DNA of 40,798 bases. It comes from Nitrosopumilus sp. LS_AOA (GTDB lineage: Archaea; Thermoproteota; Nitrososphaeria; Nitrososphaerales; Nitrosopumilaceae). The translations under genes and the position numbers were made by a program. Below the pieces are notes generated by a model. The model saw only the letters and a list, made by a program, of their open reading frames with translations, did not search any database and was not told where the DNA came from. Of this stretch, positions 33,493 through 40,401 are shown one piece after another (position 1 is the stretch's first letter; each line of letters begins with the position of its first letter). Location: positions 1-40,798 of the forward strand of contig LFLC01000043.1 in assembly GCA_001543015.1 (NCBI GenBank), read 5' to 3'.

Positions 33493-33891
33493 TTAATCTA
33501 ATCCCCAACTGACTTTGTTATTTGGAATTATTTTCAAAAATGGGGCTTCATTTTCCTTCCATGGATCTTTTCTTACCCATTGAAATTTTCTATAAAAAAT
33601 ATCATAAAATTCTCTAAATTCTAAACCTTTTTCAACAATTTCTGATTTTCCTTGAATACATATCGCTTTATGATTACCTGATTTGTAAATATCAATTACA
33701 ATACTTGTGTTGGCATTTAATTTAATGTTGGAAAATGTTCTTGTTTTGTAATCTGTGGCAACTAAAATCAAATCTTTCCAAAAAATAAATGAAACAGGCT
33801 TTACATGTGATATGTTCTCATGGGATGTAGCAATTCTTGCCTCCTCTAATGTTTCTAGAAACTTTGTTTCTTTATCACTAAATTTTATCAA
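33493..33891 (-). CDS. Pyridoxamine 5'-phosphate oxidase-like flavoprotein
   Basis: 132 residues of the split-barrel PPOX/FMN-binding fold: ARIATSHENISHVKPVSFIF, then WKDLILVATDYKTRTFSNIK, SIVIDIY, and KAICIQGKSEIVEKG. The cofactor may be FMN or F420, and the substrate is not evident. It starts at TTG (33889-33891), which overlaps the TGA of the upstream 92-aa gene as TTGA, so the two are translationally coupled. Confidence 0.85.
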   Translation of the reverse strand: MIKFSDKETKFLETLEEARIATSHENISHVKPVSFIFWKDLILVATDYKTRTFSNIKLNANTSIVIDIYKSGNHKAICIQGKSEIVEKGLEFREFYDIFYRKFQWVRKDPWKENEAPFLKIIPNNKVSWGLD

Positions 33892-34166
33892 CTGAAAATT
33901 CGTTCTCTTATCTCAGGTATGTGCTTGTATACAATATCTCTGACTTTGATTTGATCCTCTGCAGTTGGCATCTCTTTTTGTGCACTAAGTATGGCTCCAC
34001 TCATGCCTAATGCCATTCCCATTACTATTCCATACACAAATTCTTTTGGATTTTCTACTTTGAGTACATCTTTGTTTTCTTTAATCTCTTCCAAGTAATT
34101 TGGAATGGTTGCTACTGCGCCATTGATAGTTTGGAGTATTAGTGCCTCTAATTGATCTTCACTCAT
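33888..34166 (-). CDS. Conserved hypothetical protein, 92 aa
   Basis: ATG to TGA. Starts MSEDQLEALILQTINGAVAT and continues with a small-residue-rich helix (YGIVMGMALGMSGAILSAQK) that could be membrane-peripheral or amphipathic. It ends with a charged helix. It overlaps the PPOX gene by 4 nt (TTGA), suggesting a common role or at least a common message. No family is recognised. Confidence 0.7.
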   Translation of the reverse strand: MSEDQLEALILQTINGAVATIPNYLEEIKENKDVLKVENPKEFVYGIVMGMALGMSGAILSAQKEMPTAEDQIKVRDIVYKHIPEIRERIFS

Positions 34167-34226
34167 ATTTTACACTCTAGATGAATTCTTAATAAATTTG
34201 CACCTAAGATTTTTAATAAAGATACA

Positions 34227-34640
34227 TTGATTTTGAATATGTTTACCTTTTTTACAACTAATGAAGCAAATGTGGCACTTCCTGATGTAATAAAAAAATT
34301 TGAAAATGCATTGGCTAAAACAAATGAGATAAAAAAAATTGAAAAGCAATTACAAATGAGCATTTCCAGTACAAATTCTTTTGAAGAGTCTGTTCCCCTA
34401 AAACAATCTCTGAATTCTGCAATAACTAAATTTTATGAATCAGTAGAAATTCTAGAAAATACTGGAGTTGTAGTCAAAAGTATAGAACAAGGATTACTTG
34501 ATTTCCCATCAAAACGTTTTGATGAAGAAGTCTGGCTTTGTTGGAAATATGGTGAGACTGAAATAAAATTCTGGCATGAAAAAGATTCAGGATTTATGGG
34601 ACGAAAACCAATTGATGTTAGTGACGATACTCTAGTTTAA
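34227..34640 (+). CDS. DUF2203-family protein
   Basis: 137 residues. The pattern MFTFFTTNEANVALPDVIKK, a long antiparallel helical pair, then GVVVKSIEQGLLDFPSKRFD, VWLCWKYGETEIKFWHEKD and GFMGRKPID is the DUF2203 signature: GLxDFP, LCWxxGE, and WHExDxGFxGR. The function of the family is unknown. It diverges from the 92-aa gene and ends 3 nt before the convergent 70-aa zinc protein. Confidence 0.88.
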   Translation: MILNMFTFFTTNEANVALPDVIKKFENALAKTNEIKKIEKQLQMSISSTNSFEESVPLKQSLNSAITKFYESVEILENTGVVVKSIEQGLLDFPSKRFDEEVWLCWKYGETEIKFWHEKDSGFMGRKPIDVSDDTLV

Positions 34641-34643
34641 TTT

Positions 34644-34856
34644 TTAGTGTTTATTTTCTATTCTTTTTTTGTCTCTGCAAATACCGCAGAGGTATGATTT
34701 TTTGAAATTCTCTAACTCTGTTTTGAATGATTTTGTTTTAAAATACGCTTCTCCAGTTTTTAATCCACCTGGTACTTGTTTACCACAATTATTGCAAATT
34801 ATTTTTTCATTAAATTTTATTTTTCTCTCATTTTTTGCAATCTTGCCTATTATCAT
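34644..34856 (-). CDS. Zinc-binding protein with two CxxC pairs, 70 aa
   Basis: ATG (34854-34856) to TAA. The protein carries IICNNCGKQVPGGLKTGEAY in the middle and YLCGICRDKKRIENKH at the end, two CxxC pairs separated by about 34 residues, as in a zinc ribbon. A TATAAA sequence on this strand lies about 27 nt upstream, supporting the start. Unknown function. Confidence 0.7.
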   Translation of the reverse strand: MIIGKIAKNERKIKFNEKIICNNCGKQVPGGLKTGEAYFKTKSFKTELENFKKSYLCGICRDKKRIENKH

Positions 34857-34880
34857 TAGGCATCATTTGTCAAGTTTTGA

Positions 34881-34920
34881 TATAAACGATAGTCAAATTC
34901 AAAACTCATGAATATTATAC
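34881..34920. promoter_or_regulatory. Divergent TATA boxes, 70-aa zinc gene / UbiA gene
   Basis: On the plus strand TATTATAC (34913-34920) is centred 25.5 nt before the ATG at 34942. On the minus strand the TTTATA of 34886-34881 is about 27 nt before the ATG at 34856. Both fit leaderless transcripts. Confidence 0.45.
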
Positions 34921-34941
34921 TGAAAAATTAACAGAATCTTT

Positions 34942-35832
34942 ATGCTCTCAGTTTGGTTTCGTGTTATTCGAGTACGATTTTTGCTTGCATCAGTTATAGC
35001 AGTTTCAGTAGGTCTAGCACTAAATTGGTGGCAAAATTCATCATTTGATGCGTTTGATGCAGTTCTAACATTTGCAGGTGTTATGGCACTGCATGCAAGT
35101 ATAGATTTGTTAAATGATTTTTGGGATTTTAAAAGAGGAATTGATACTAAAACTAAACGTACCAAATTCAGCGGTGGCACTGGTGTATTGCCTGAAGGAT
35201 TACTCAAACCATCCTCTGTTTATCGTGCAGGTATTGCATTTTTAATAATTGGTACGGCTATTGGAGGATATTTTGTATTTACCGATGGTTTTACAATTGC
35301 GATAATTTTGGGATTTGCAATATTATCCATTTATTTTTATTCTACTAAAATTGTTGATTCAGGTTTAGGTGAATTCTTTGTTGCAGTAAAGGGATCCATG
35401 ATTGTAATTGGTACTATATTTATTCAATCAGGCCAAATCACTTTTGAGTCAATTCTTGCAGGAATTATTGTTGGTTCATTATCCTCTCTTGTTTTATTCA
35501 TTGTATCTTTTCCCGATCATGATGCTGACAAGTCAAAGGGAAGAAAAACACTAGTAATTGTAGTTGGAAAACAAAATGCTGTTAAACTATTTTGGATATT
35601 TCCACTAATTTCTTACTGTACTATACTAGTTGGAGTCTTTTTTGAATTATTTCCAATAATTTCTTTGATTTCATTTCTTAGTGTACCTTTGATGATAAAA
35701 TCTGGATTAGGATTAAAAAGAAATTATAATTCTATAGATGATTTAGTTCCATACATGTCATCTACTTTGATGTTTAGTAGAATTACTGGCGTCTTATTTG
35801 TCATTAGTTTTTTGATTCCACTTGCTTACTAA
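34942..35832 (+). CDS. UbiA/MenA-type prenyltransferase
   Basis: An integral membrane enzyme that attaches a polyprenyl chain to an acceptor such as 1,4-dihydroxy-2-naphthoate or a glycerol phosphate ether lipid precursor. 296 aa, about eight or nine helices. The first Asp-rich motif is N58-D59-x2-D62-x5-D68 (LLNDFWDFKRGID); the second is DHDADKSKGRKTL. MenA-like features favour menaquinone synthesis, since thaumarchaea use naphthoquinone-type quinones, but geranylgeranylglyceryl-phosphate synthase-like and haem O functions are not excluded. Start ATG, TATTATAC box 25.5 nt upstream. Confidence 0.88.
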   Translation: MLSVWFRVIRVRFLLASVIAVSVGLALNWWQNSSFDAFDAVLTFAGVMALHASIDLLNDFWDFKRGIDTKTKRTKFSGGTGVLPEGLLKPSSVYRAGIAFLIIGTAIGGYFVFTDGFTIAIILGFAILSIYFYSTKIVDSGLGEFFVAVKGSMIVIGTIFIQSGQITFESILAGIIVGSLSSLVLFIVSFPDHDADKSKGRKTLVIVVGKQNAVKLFWIFPLISYCTILVGVFFELFPIISLISFLSVPLMIKSGLGLKRNYNSIDDLVPYMSSTLMFSRITGVLFVISFLIPLAY

Positions 35833-35916
35833 ATCCCAATCTTGATTGAATTCTCAATATTATTTGATTTATCGAATTTTCTCTAAACATAAATTTACCA
35901 ATAATTGTGAATCTGT

Positions 35917-37020
35917 ATGATTTCAGGTTTTGCAACATCTGAGGGAACTCAAAAATTTGCCAAAAATTCAGGCATAAATCCAGTAAATTTCAAGGTTTTT
36001 CAAAATCTCTCACTATCCAATGTGGGGATTGGAACCTATCTTGGAGATGCTGATAATAAGACTGATGAATTAGTTACTAGTGCTGTAAAACAATCAATTA
36101 ATTCTGGAATAAATGTAATTGACACTGCAATTAATTATCGTTCTCAAAAGGCAGAACGCTCGGTAGGGAAAGCTATTTCTGAATTAGTCAATGATGGAAA
36201 AATTACACGTGATCAAATATTTCTTAGTTCAAAAAATGGTTATGTTACAAATGATGCTGATGTGCCACTTGGTTTTTGGGAATATGTAAAAAAAGAATAT
36301 ACTGAAAAAGGAGTTGTCAAAGAAGGCGATATTACTTCTGGATATCATTGCATGACTCCGTCATATCTCTCTGATCAATTAGATCGTAGTTTAAAAAATT
36401 TAGATTTAGAATGCATTGATTTAATGTATTTACATAACGCAGTTGAGGGACAAATTAAGGACATTTCAAAAGAACAACTTTTGGAAAATTTAAAACTAGT
36501 TTTTGAATTGTATGAACAAAAACGTAATGAGGGAAAAATTAAATTTTATGGTATGGCAACTTGGGAGTGCTTTAGAGTATCTACTGATGATCCACAATAC
36601 CTCTCCCTTGAAGATACTGTTACTATGGCAAAAAAAATTGGTGGAGAAAATCACGGCTTTAGATTTATTCAATTACCCTTTAACTTGGCATATGATCAAG
36701 CATTACTTGGGAAAACACAAATGCTTGGTGGTCAACCTACATCTTTACTTGAGACTGCAGTAAAATTGGGAATTGGTGTTTTTACTAGTGTGCCATTTAT
36801 GCAAGGACGCTTATTGTCCCCTGGAGCAATGCCTGATTTTTGTGATTTGAAACCATCATTACGAGCATTACAATTTATCAGATCTGCTCCTGGAGTTTTA
36901 GCTCCACTGGTGGGCCAAAAATCAACAGAGCATGTTTCAGAAAATATCGAAATAATGAAAATTCCTGTATTGCCTGAGGACGAATTTCTAAAACTAGTCA
37001 AAACATTAACCTCAAAATAA
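35917..37020 (+). CDS. Aldo/keto reductase
   Basis: 367 residues, a TIM barrel. SNVGIGTYLGDAD and GINVIDTAINYRSQKAERSV give the N-terminal signature with catalytic Asp/Tyr (DTAINY), SSKNGYV the Lys region, and LDLECIDLMYLHNAVE the His strand. NADPH-binding end: LVGQKSTEHVSENIE. The substrate is unknown. Insertions of about 40 residues make it longer than the usual 280-330. It follows the UbiA gene by 84 nt; a shared role in quinone or lipid metabolism is only a guess. Confidence 0.9.
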   Translation: MISGFATSEGTQKFAKNSGINPVNFKVFQNLSLSNVGIGTYLGDADNKTDELVTSAVKQSINSGINVIDTAINYRSQKAERSVGKAISELVNDGKITRDQIFLSSKNGYVTNDADVPLGFWEYVKKEYTEKGVVKEGDITSGYHCMTPSYLSDQLDRSLKNLDLECIDLMYLHNAVEGQIKDISKEQLLENLKLVFELYEQKRNEGKIKFYGMATWECFRVSTDDPQYLSLEDTVTMAKKIGGENHGFRFIQLPFNLAYDQALLGKTQMLGGQPTSLLETAVKLGIGVFTSVPFMQGRLLSPGAMPDFCDLKPSLRALQFIRSAPGVLAPLVGQKSTEHVSENIEIMKIPVLPEDEFLKLVKTLTSK

Positions 37021-37043
37021 TTCATTATTCTAAAAAAATTTCT

Positions 37044-37448
37044 GTGGAAGGATTAAATAGTGATCGCATGGATGTGAATAAATTGGCTGATAAAATTTAT
37101 GATTACCCTAAGATATGTAATGCGATTCTTGCAATTGACTCTAAAATTAGATTTGCAGGTGTAATTAATGAGCGAGGTAGATTAGTTGCAGGTGGAATGA
37201 AAGAAAATGTAGAACCATTGGAGAGTGAAAAGGATGATGAGATGATTTTCATGGAACTTGCATTACGAGTTAAAATGAGAAAAGAATTTGATAAACAACT
37301 TGGCTCTGTAAATTTTGCAATGGCCTCACGTGAACGTGCACTAGCAATTAGTGTGCCTCTTGGTGAGGATATTTTGTATGTTGCATCTGAACCTGATACT
37401 GATTATGCTATTTTGCCCAAAAAAATCATACAAATAATTAATTCATAA
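37044..37448 (+). CDS. Conserved hypothetical protein, 134 aa
   Basis: Alpha/beta protein with KLADKIYDYPKICNAILAID, FAGVINERGRLVAGGMKENV, a charged helix, then ALAISVPLGEDILYVASEPD. This recalls a roadblock/PAS-like single domain found repeatedly in thaumarchaeal genomes (possibly DUF6659), but the identification is tentative. Start is GTG at 37044; an in-frame ATG at 37068 (MDVNKLADK) may be the real one. Followed 44 nt later by the YHS gene. Function unknown. Confidence 0.75.
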   Translation: MEGLNSDRMDVNKLADKIYDYPKICNAILAIDSKIRFAGVINERGRLVAGGMKENVEPLESEKDDEMIFMELALRVKMRKEFDKQLGSVNFAMASRERALAISVPLGEDILYVASEPDTDYAILPKKIIQIINS

Positions 37449-37492
37449 TTTCTTTTCTCAATCTATAAATAGAATTCACATGAAAAAAATTT

Positions 37493-37639
37493 ATGCCAGT
37501 AGATCCTGTTTGTGGAATTGAACTAGATGAAGAATTAGCATTACTTCATGAACATGATGGAAAGAATTTTTATTTTTGTTGTAATGGTTGTAGAAAAATT
37601 TTCATCAAAAAACCTCGTAAATACAAGAAAAACTCTTAG
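37493..37639 (+). CDS. YHS-domain protein, 48 aa
   Basis: ATG to TAG. DPVCGIELDEE, then NFYFCCNGCRKIFIKKPRKY: the YHS domain (C...YxFC..C...F...P..Y), a small metal-binding module often linked to copper or heavy-metal handling. Its stop overlaps the stop of the convergent ATP-pyrophosphatase gene by TTAG (37636-37639). Ammonia-oxidising archaea depend on copper enzymes, so a copper role is attractive but unproven. Confidence 0.85.
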   Translation: MPVDPVCGIELDEELALLHEHDGKNFYFCCNGCRKIFIKKPRKYKKNS

Positions 37640-38595
37640 ATTGGAAAAGCACCACACATTCTACAAAACTTTGAAGATTCCTCTACTGTATGTTTGCAGT
37701 ATGGGCAATTATTCTCAGAGTCTTTATCAACGGGTGTTCCAAACGCTTTCTTAAAAATTTCATAATAATGCATTGATTCTCTGCTTCTAATTACTACTCC
37801 GTCTTCTTTTTCAACAGTCAGTTTTTTTTCAACATATTTCTCCTCACCTATAATTGAATCAAATAAATCAGTTAACCCTGATGTTCCTGCTCCTTCCTGC
37901 ATTGGAGATTTTCCTCTCCACGCAATTCGTTTTGGAATAAATTCTTCAAATGTTTTCCGCAGAATCCATTTTCCGTATCTTTTTCCTTTCTCTTCTTTTA
38001 CTTTTAGATTTGCAGGGATTGATTTAGCTAATTCTACTACTGAATTATTTAGAAAAGGCGATTCAATGCGTATTCCTAAGGATTTACCAATTTTTTGTGT
38101 AGGAAAATGCATTATTGAACATATTCTTTTGATCTCTTTTTCTAATTCCTCTTCTTCTTTGTTGATGAGAAAATTATATCCTGCAAATAATTCATCAGCT
38201 CCGTCTCCTGTAATAATTGATTTTTCACCATTTTCTTTTGCCCACTTTATTGCCAGATACATTACTATGTTGTTTCTAATCTCAATATCGTTAAAATTTT
38301 TCAAAATTTTTATTGTTTCTTCAACTGCTTCAAGAATTACCGTAGTCTTTACATTGTAAATCGATAAAGGCAACTGCATCTCTTTTGAAATCATTTGACA
38401 ATACGTGAGATCCGTTGAAACAAAGTCTTCAGCTATTATTGCAATAGTTTTTGGTTTTTTTTGTTTTAGAAAATATGCAATAATGGAACTATCTAATCCT
38501 CCAGATAATGAAATTAAATTTGAATTACACAAATTACATGATTCCTCTACCACATTGTAAAGATCTTTAGAAATATTTTCCAACATGTTACACAC
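37636..38595 (-). CDS. Asparagine-synthase-like ATP pyrophosphatase with zinc ribbon
   Basis: 319 residues. The PP-loop SGGLDSS is at 31-37, followed by EDFVSTDLTYCQMIS, ITGDGADELFAGYNFL and RIESPFLNNSVVELAKSIPA, all typical of the AsnB synthetase domain. The N-terminal glutaminase (class II amidotransferase) is absent. The C-terminus ends in a zinc ribbon (CPYC, CRMC). It may use ammonia, or act on a different acceptor. The start is a GTG at 38595; ATG at 38586 is an alternative. Convergent with the YHS gene. Confidence 0.82.
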   Translation of the reverse strand: MCNMLENISKDLYNVVEESCNLCNSNLISLSGGLDSSIIAYFLKQKKPKTIAIIAEDFVSTDLTYCQMISKEMQLPLSIYNVKTTVILEAVEETIKILKNFNDIEIRNNIVMYLAIKWAKENGEKSIITGDGADELFAGYNFLINKEEEELEKEIKRICSIMHFPTQKIGKSLGIRIESPFLNNSVVELAKSIPANLKVKEEKGKRYGKWILRKTFEEFIPKRIAWRGKSPMQEGAGTSGLTDLFDSIIGEEKYVEKKLTVEKEDGVVIRSRESMHYYEIFKKAFGTPVDKDSENNCPYCKHTVEESSKFCRMCGAFPI

Positions 38596-38691
38596 AGATT
38601 TGAAATTAAAATAGGTATGCCTAACTTTTATTTTTAAAAATTATTGGCTTATTGTAAACTTTAAATTCATTATAGAATAGTAAAGGAGTAA

Positions 38692-39108
38692 ATGTTACTT
38701 CCAGCTGAAATTGAATCTAAAACTCTAATTCCTGCATTGAGAGCAATTCTTGCTAAAAAACTTGCAGAAGAGCATGATATTAGAGAAGATGAAATTTCAA
38801 AGATGCTTGGTGTAACACAAGCTGCAGTCAGTAATTATATTCGAGGAACACGTGGTGATCCATCTTTAATTGCAAAACTTTTGCAAGAAGAACAAGTTGC
38901 AATCATGATAAATGAATTGTGTGATGGCTTGTCATCTGATTTGGCATACACTCCATCTAGTCTTTCAAAATTCATTGGATTATGTAATTACATCAAGTCA
39001 AGTTTGTTTATTTGTGAGATACATCACAATTTAGAATCAAACATTGATGAGCAAGTTTGCAAAGAATGTGAAAATATGCTACTAAAAGGCCCTGGTAGCG
39101 TTTATTAG
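38692..39108 (+). CDS. HTH transcription regulator, 138 aa
   Basis: ATG after AAAGGAG, a clear Shine-Dalgarno sequence of the kind few genes in this window have. An N-terminal helix-turn-helix (DIREDEISKMLGVTQAAVSN) is followed by YIRGTRGDPSLIAKLL, as in COG2522-type XRE regulators. The C-terminal part has C-x10-C-x2-C type cysteines (LFICEIHHNLE, VCKECENM) that may bind metal. Target unknown. It is convergent with alba by a TTAG double stop. Confidence 0.85.
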   Translation: MLLPAEIESKTLIPALRAILAKKLAEEHDIREDEISKMLGVTQAAVSNYIRGTRGDPSLIAKLLQEEQVAIMINELCDGLSSDLAYTPSSLSKFIGLCNYIKSSLFICEIHHNLESNIDEQVCKECENMLLKGPGSVY

Positions 39109-39419
39109 ATTTTATTTAAAATAATTTCAATAGTTGATGTCATATCCCCAATTCCTGCAGCTGCTACAGTATCTAGTATGATTTCTTGAACTTTAGAATT
39201 ACCTTTTAGCATTTTTTCTGTAATAATATTTGCCACTGCAACTGCGTTTGGAATAGAATTCCCCTTTGCTTTTAGAATAACCTTTTTTTTATTTCCCAAA
39301 ATAGGCAATATCTCTATAGCTAATTGCATAACTGGGTCGTATCCAATGTGTATGATGGTATCGTCAGACTTTTCGGTCTGCTCTTGACCATGCGGTTCCT
39401 CGATCTCTTCCATGAGCAT
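39105..39419 (-). CDS. Alba-family chromatin/RNA-binding protein
   Basis: 104 residues. After an acidic tail (MLMEEIEEPHGQEQTEKSDD) the Alba core follows: IIHIGYDPVMQLAIEILPIL, KKVILKAKGNSIPNAVAVAN, then DTVAAAGIGDMTSTIEIILN. The Lys that binds nucleic acid in Sso10b is represented by the KAKG segment. Alba proteins bind DNA and RNA as dimers and shape chromatin. The acidic N-terminal extension is unusual for Alba and may tune binding. Confidence 0.88.
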   Translation of the reverse strand: MLMEEIEEPHGQEQTEKSDDTIIHIGYDPVMQLAIEILPILGNKKKVILKAKGNSIPNAVAVANIITEKMLKGNSKVQEIILDTVAAAGIGDMTSTIEIILNKI

Positions 39420-39470
39420 TATTCAACATTTAGAAAATTTTAGTTCTTTTAAGTTTTATCGACCATTGAT

Positions 39471-39956
39471 TCATTTTTCAAAATAATCAATTGGAATATT
39501 TTGGTAGTCCCCATTTGGAAGTACACGTCTAATTGTAATTGGGATCACTCTTTGTTCTAACTCTTCCATTGAAATATCTAGTGAAATTATTGCAGATTTT
39601 GGAATTGGGATAAATGGTGGTGCACCTAGTGATAATTGTAAAGCTCTTGCGCCCATAATTCTTGCTTTTTCAAATCTAGTTAATGTTGGTGGTCCGATAC
39701 TAATTTTATTTTTTTCACATGGGATTTCTATTGGCTCATGATCCTCAACTCTTTCAATAACTTCTCTTTCTTCAATTTCTTTAATTTTATTCTCTAACTT
39801 ATCTTGTTCTTTTTCAGATAATGTTTCATCTTTGCCTGCTTTTTTCTCAATTAATTTTCGATAAGTTTCAAGTGCTTTGTCTAACCCTGCATTTTTATCT
39901 GGCACTGCTTCAGTATCTGGTGTTTCAATTAATTCAGTATTTTTAGCATCAACCAA
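39471..39956 (-). CDS. rpoK: DNA-directed RNA polymerase subunit K with long N-terminal extension
   Basis: The C-terminal about 75 residues are RpoK (RPB6/omega homologue): TLTRFEKARIMGARALQLSL, GAPPFIPIP, then ELEQRVIPITIRRVLPNGDY. The subunit stabilises the polymerase clamp. Residues 1-85 are a charged, Lys/Glu-rich extension that is not part of the usual 60-90 residue RpoK. The start is TTG at 39954-39956: an upstream ATG (39995) would lie beyond the TATA box, which is centred 26.5 nt from the TTG. Confidence 0.9.
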   Translation of the reverse strand: MVDAKNTELIETPDTEAVPDKNAGLDKALETYRKLIEKKAGKDETLSEKEQDKLENKIKEIEEREVIERVEDHEPIEIPCEKNKISIGPPTLTRFEKARIMGARALQLSLGAPPFIPIPKSAIISLDISMEELEQRVIPITIRRVLPNGDYQNIPIDYFEK

Positions 39957-39978
39957 GTACCGAAATTTTCTTAAAACG

Positions 39979-39986
39979 TTATATAA
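39979..39986. promoter_or_regulatory. Single palindromic TATA box shared by rpoK and the cyclophilin-like gene
   Basis: TTATATAA is its own reverse complement and is centred at 39982.5. The TTG of rpoK (first base 39956, minus strand) and that of the cyclophilin-like gene (first base 40009, plus strand) are each exactly 26.5 nt from the centre. One TBP site could thus drive two leaderless transcripts. Confidence 0.65.
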
Positions 39987-40008
39987 TCTAATCAATTTAA
40001 ACTACAAA

Positions 40009-40401
40009 TTGAGTACATTTTCTGTCTCCAAAAAACAACTAATTTTAGAAATTAGAGGTAAAGGAAAAATTACTTGTGATCTTAAACGACACTTGTCTCC
40101 ACGAACTGTTGGAACAATTATGAGATCATTACCCATGGAAGGAAACGCTCATCTTTTAGGCAAAAGTATTTTGTATTTTGAAACAAATGTTGATTCTGGA
40201 ACTGAGAGAGGAAGATCGGAATTCAAAAAAGGTGATGTTGCATTTTTACCATCATCGAGTAGTATCTGTTTTTTTACACATGATGCAGTCTTTGCAAAAA
40301 AGATGACTCCAATTGGTAAATTAGGTGAGAATATTGATGTGTTAAATGATGTAAAATCTGGAGATGTATTGCGTATCTATGAAGAGACACAAGAAAGCTA
40401 G
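40009..40401 (+). CDS. Cyclophilin-like fold protein (DUF369-type)
   Basis: 130 residues from TTG at 40009. Blocks GKITCDLKRHLSPRTVGTIM, RSLPMEGNAHLLGKSILYFE, GDVAFLPSSSSICFF and IGKLGENIDVLNDVKSGDVL match the archaeal and bacterial cyclophilin-like family (DUF369; TM1367-type). These proteins have the cyclophilin barrel, but the isomerase residues are not evident, so activity is unproven. Start: an upstream ATG (39877) would lie inside rpoK; the shared TATA box is 26.5 nt before the TTG, which decides it. Confidence 0.82.
   Translation: MSTFSVSKKQLILEIRGKGKITCDLKRHLSPRTVGTIMRSLPMEGNAHLLGKSILYFETNVDSGTERGRSEFKKGDVAFLPSSSSICFFTHDAVFAKKMTPIGKLGENIDVLNDVKSGDVLRIYEETQES

Noticed and set aside
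34899-35207. Minus-strand frame opposite the UbiA gene start
   Set aside because: Antisense of a recognised membrane enzyme; no motif.
39877-40008. N-terminal extension of the cyclophilin-like protein from an upstream ATG
   Set aside because: It would lie within rpoK and upstream of the TATA box; the sequence is the antisense of rpoK.
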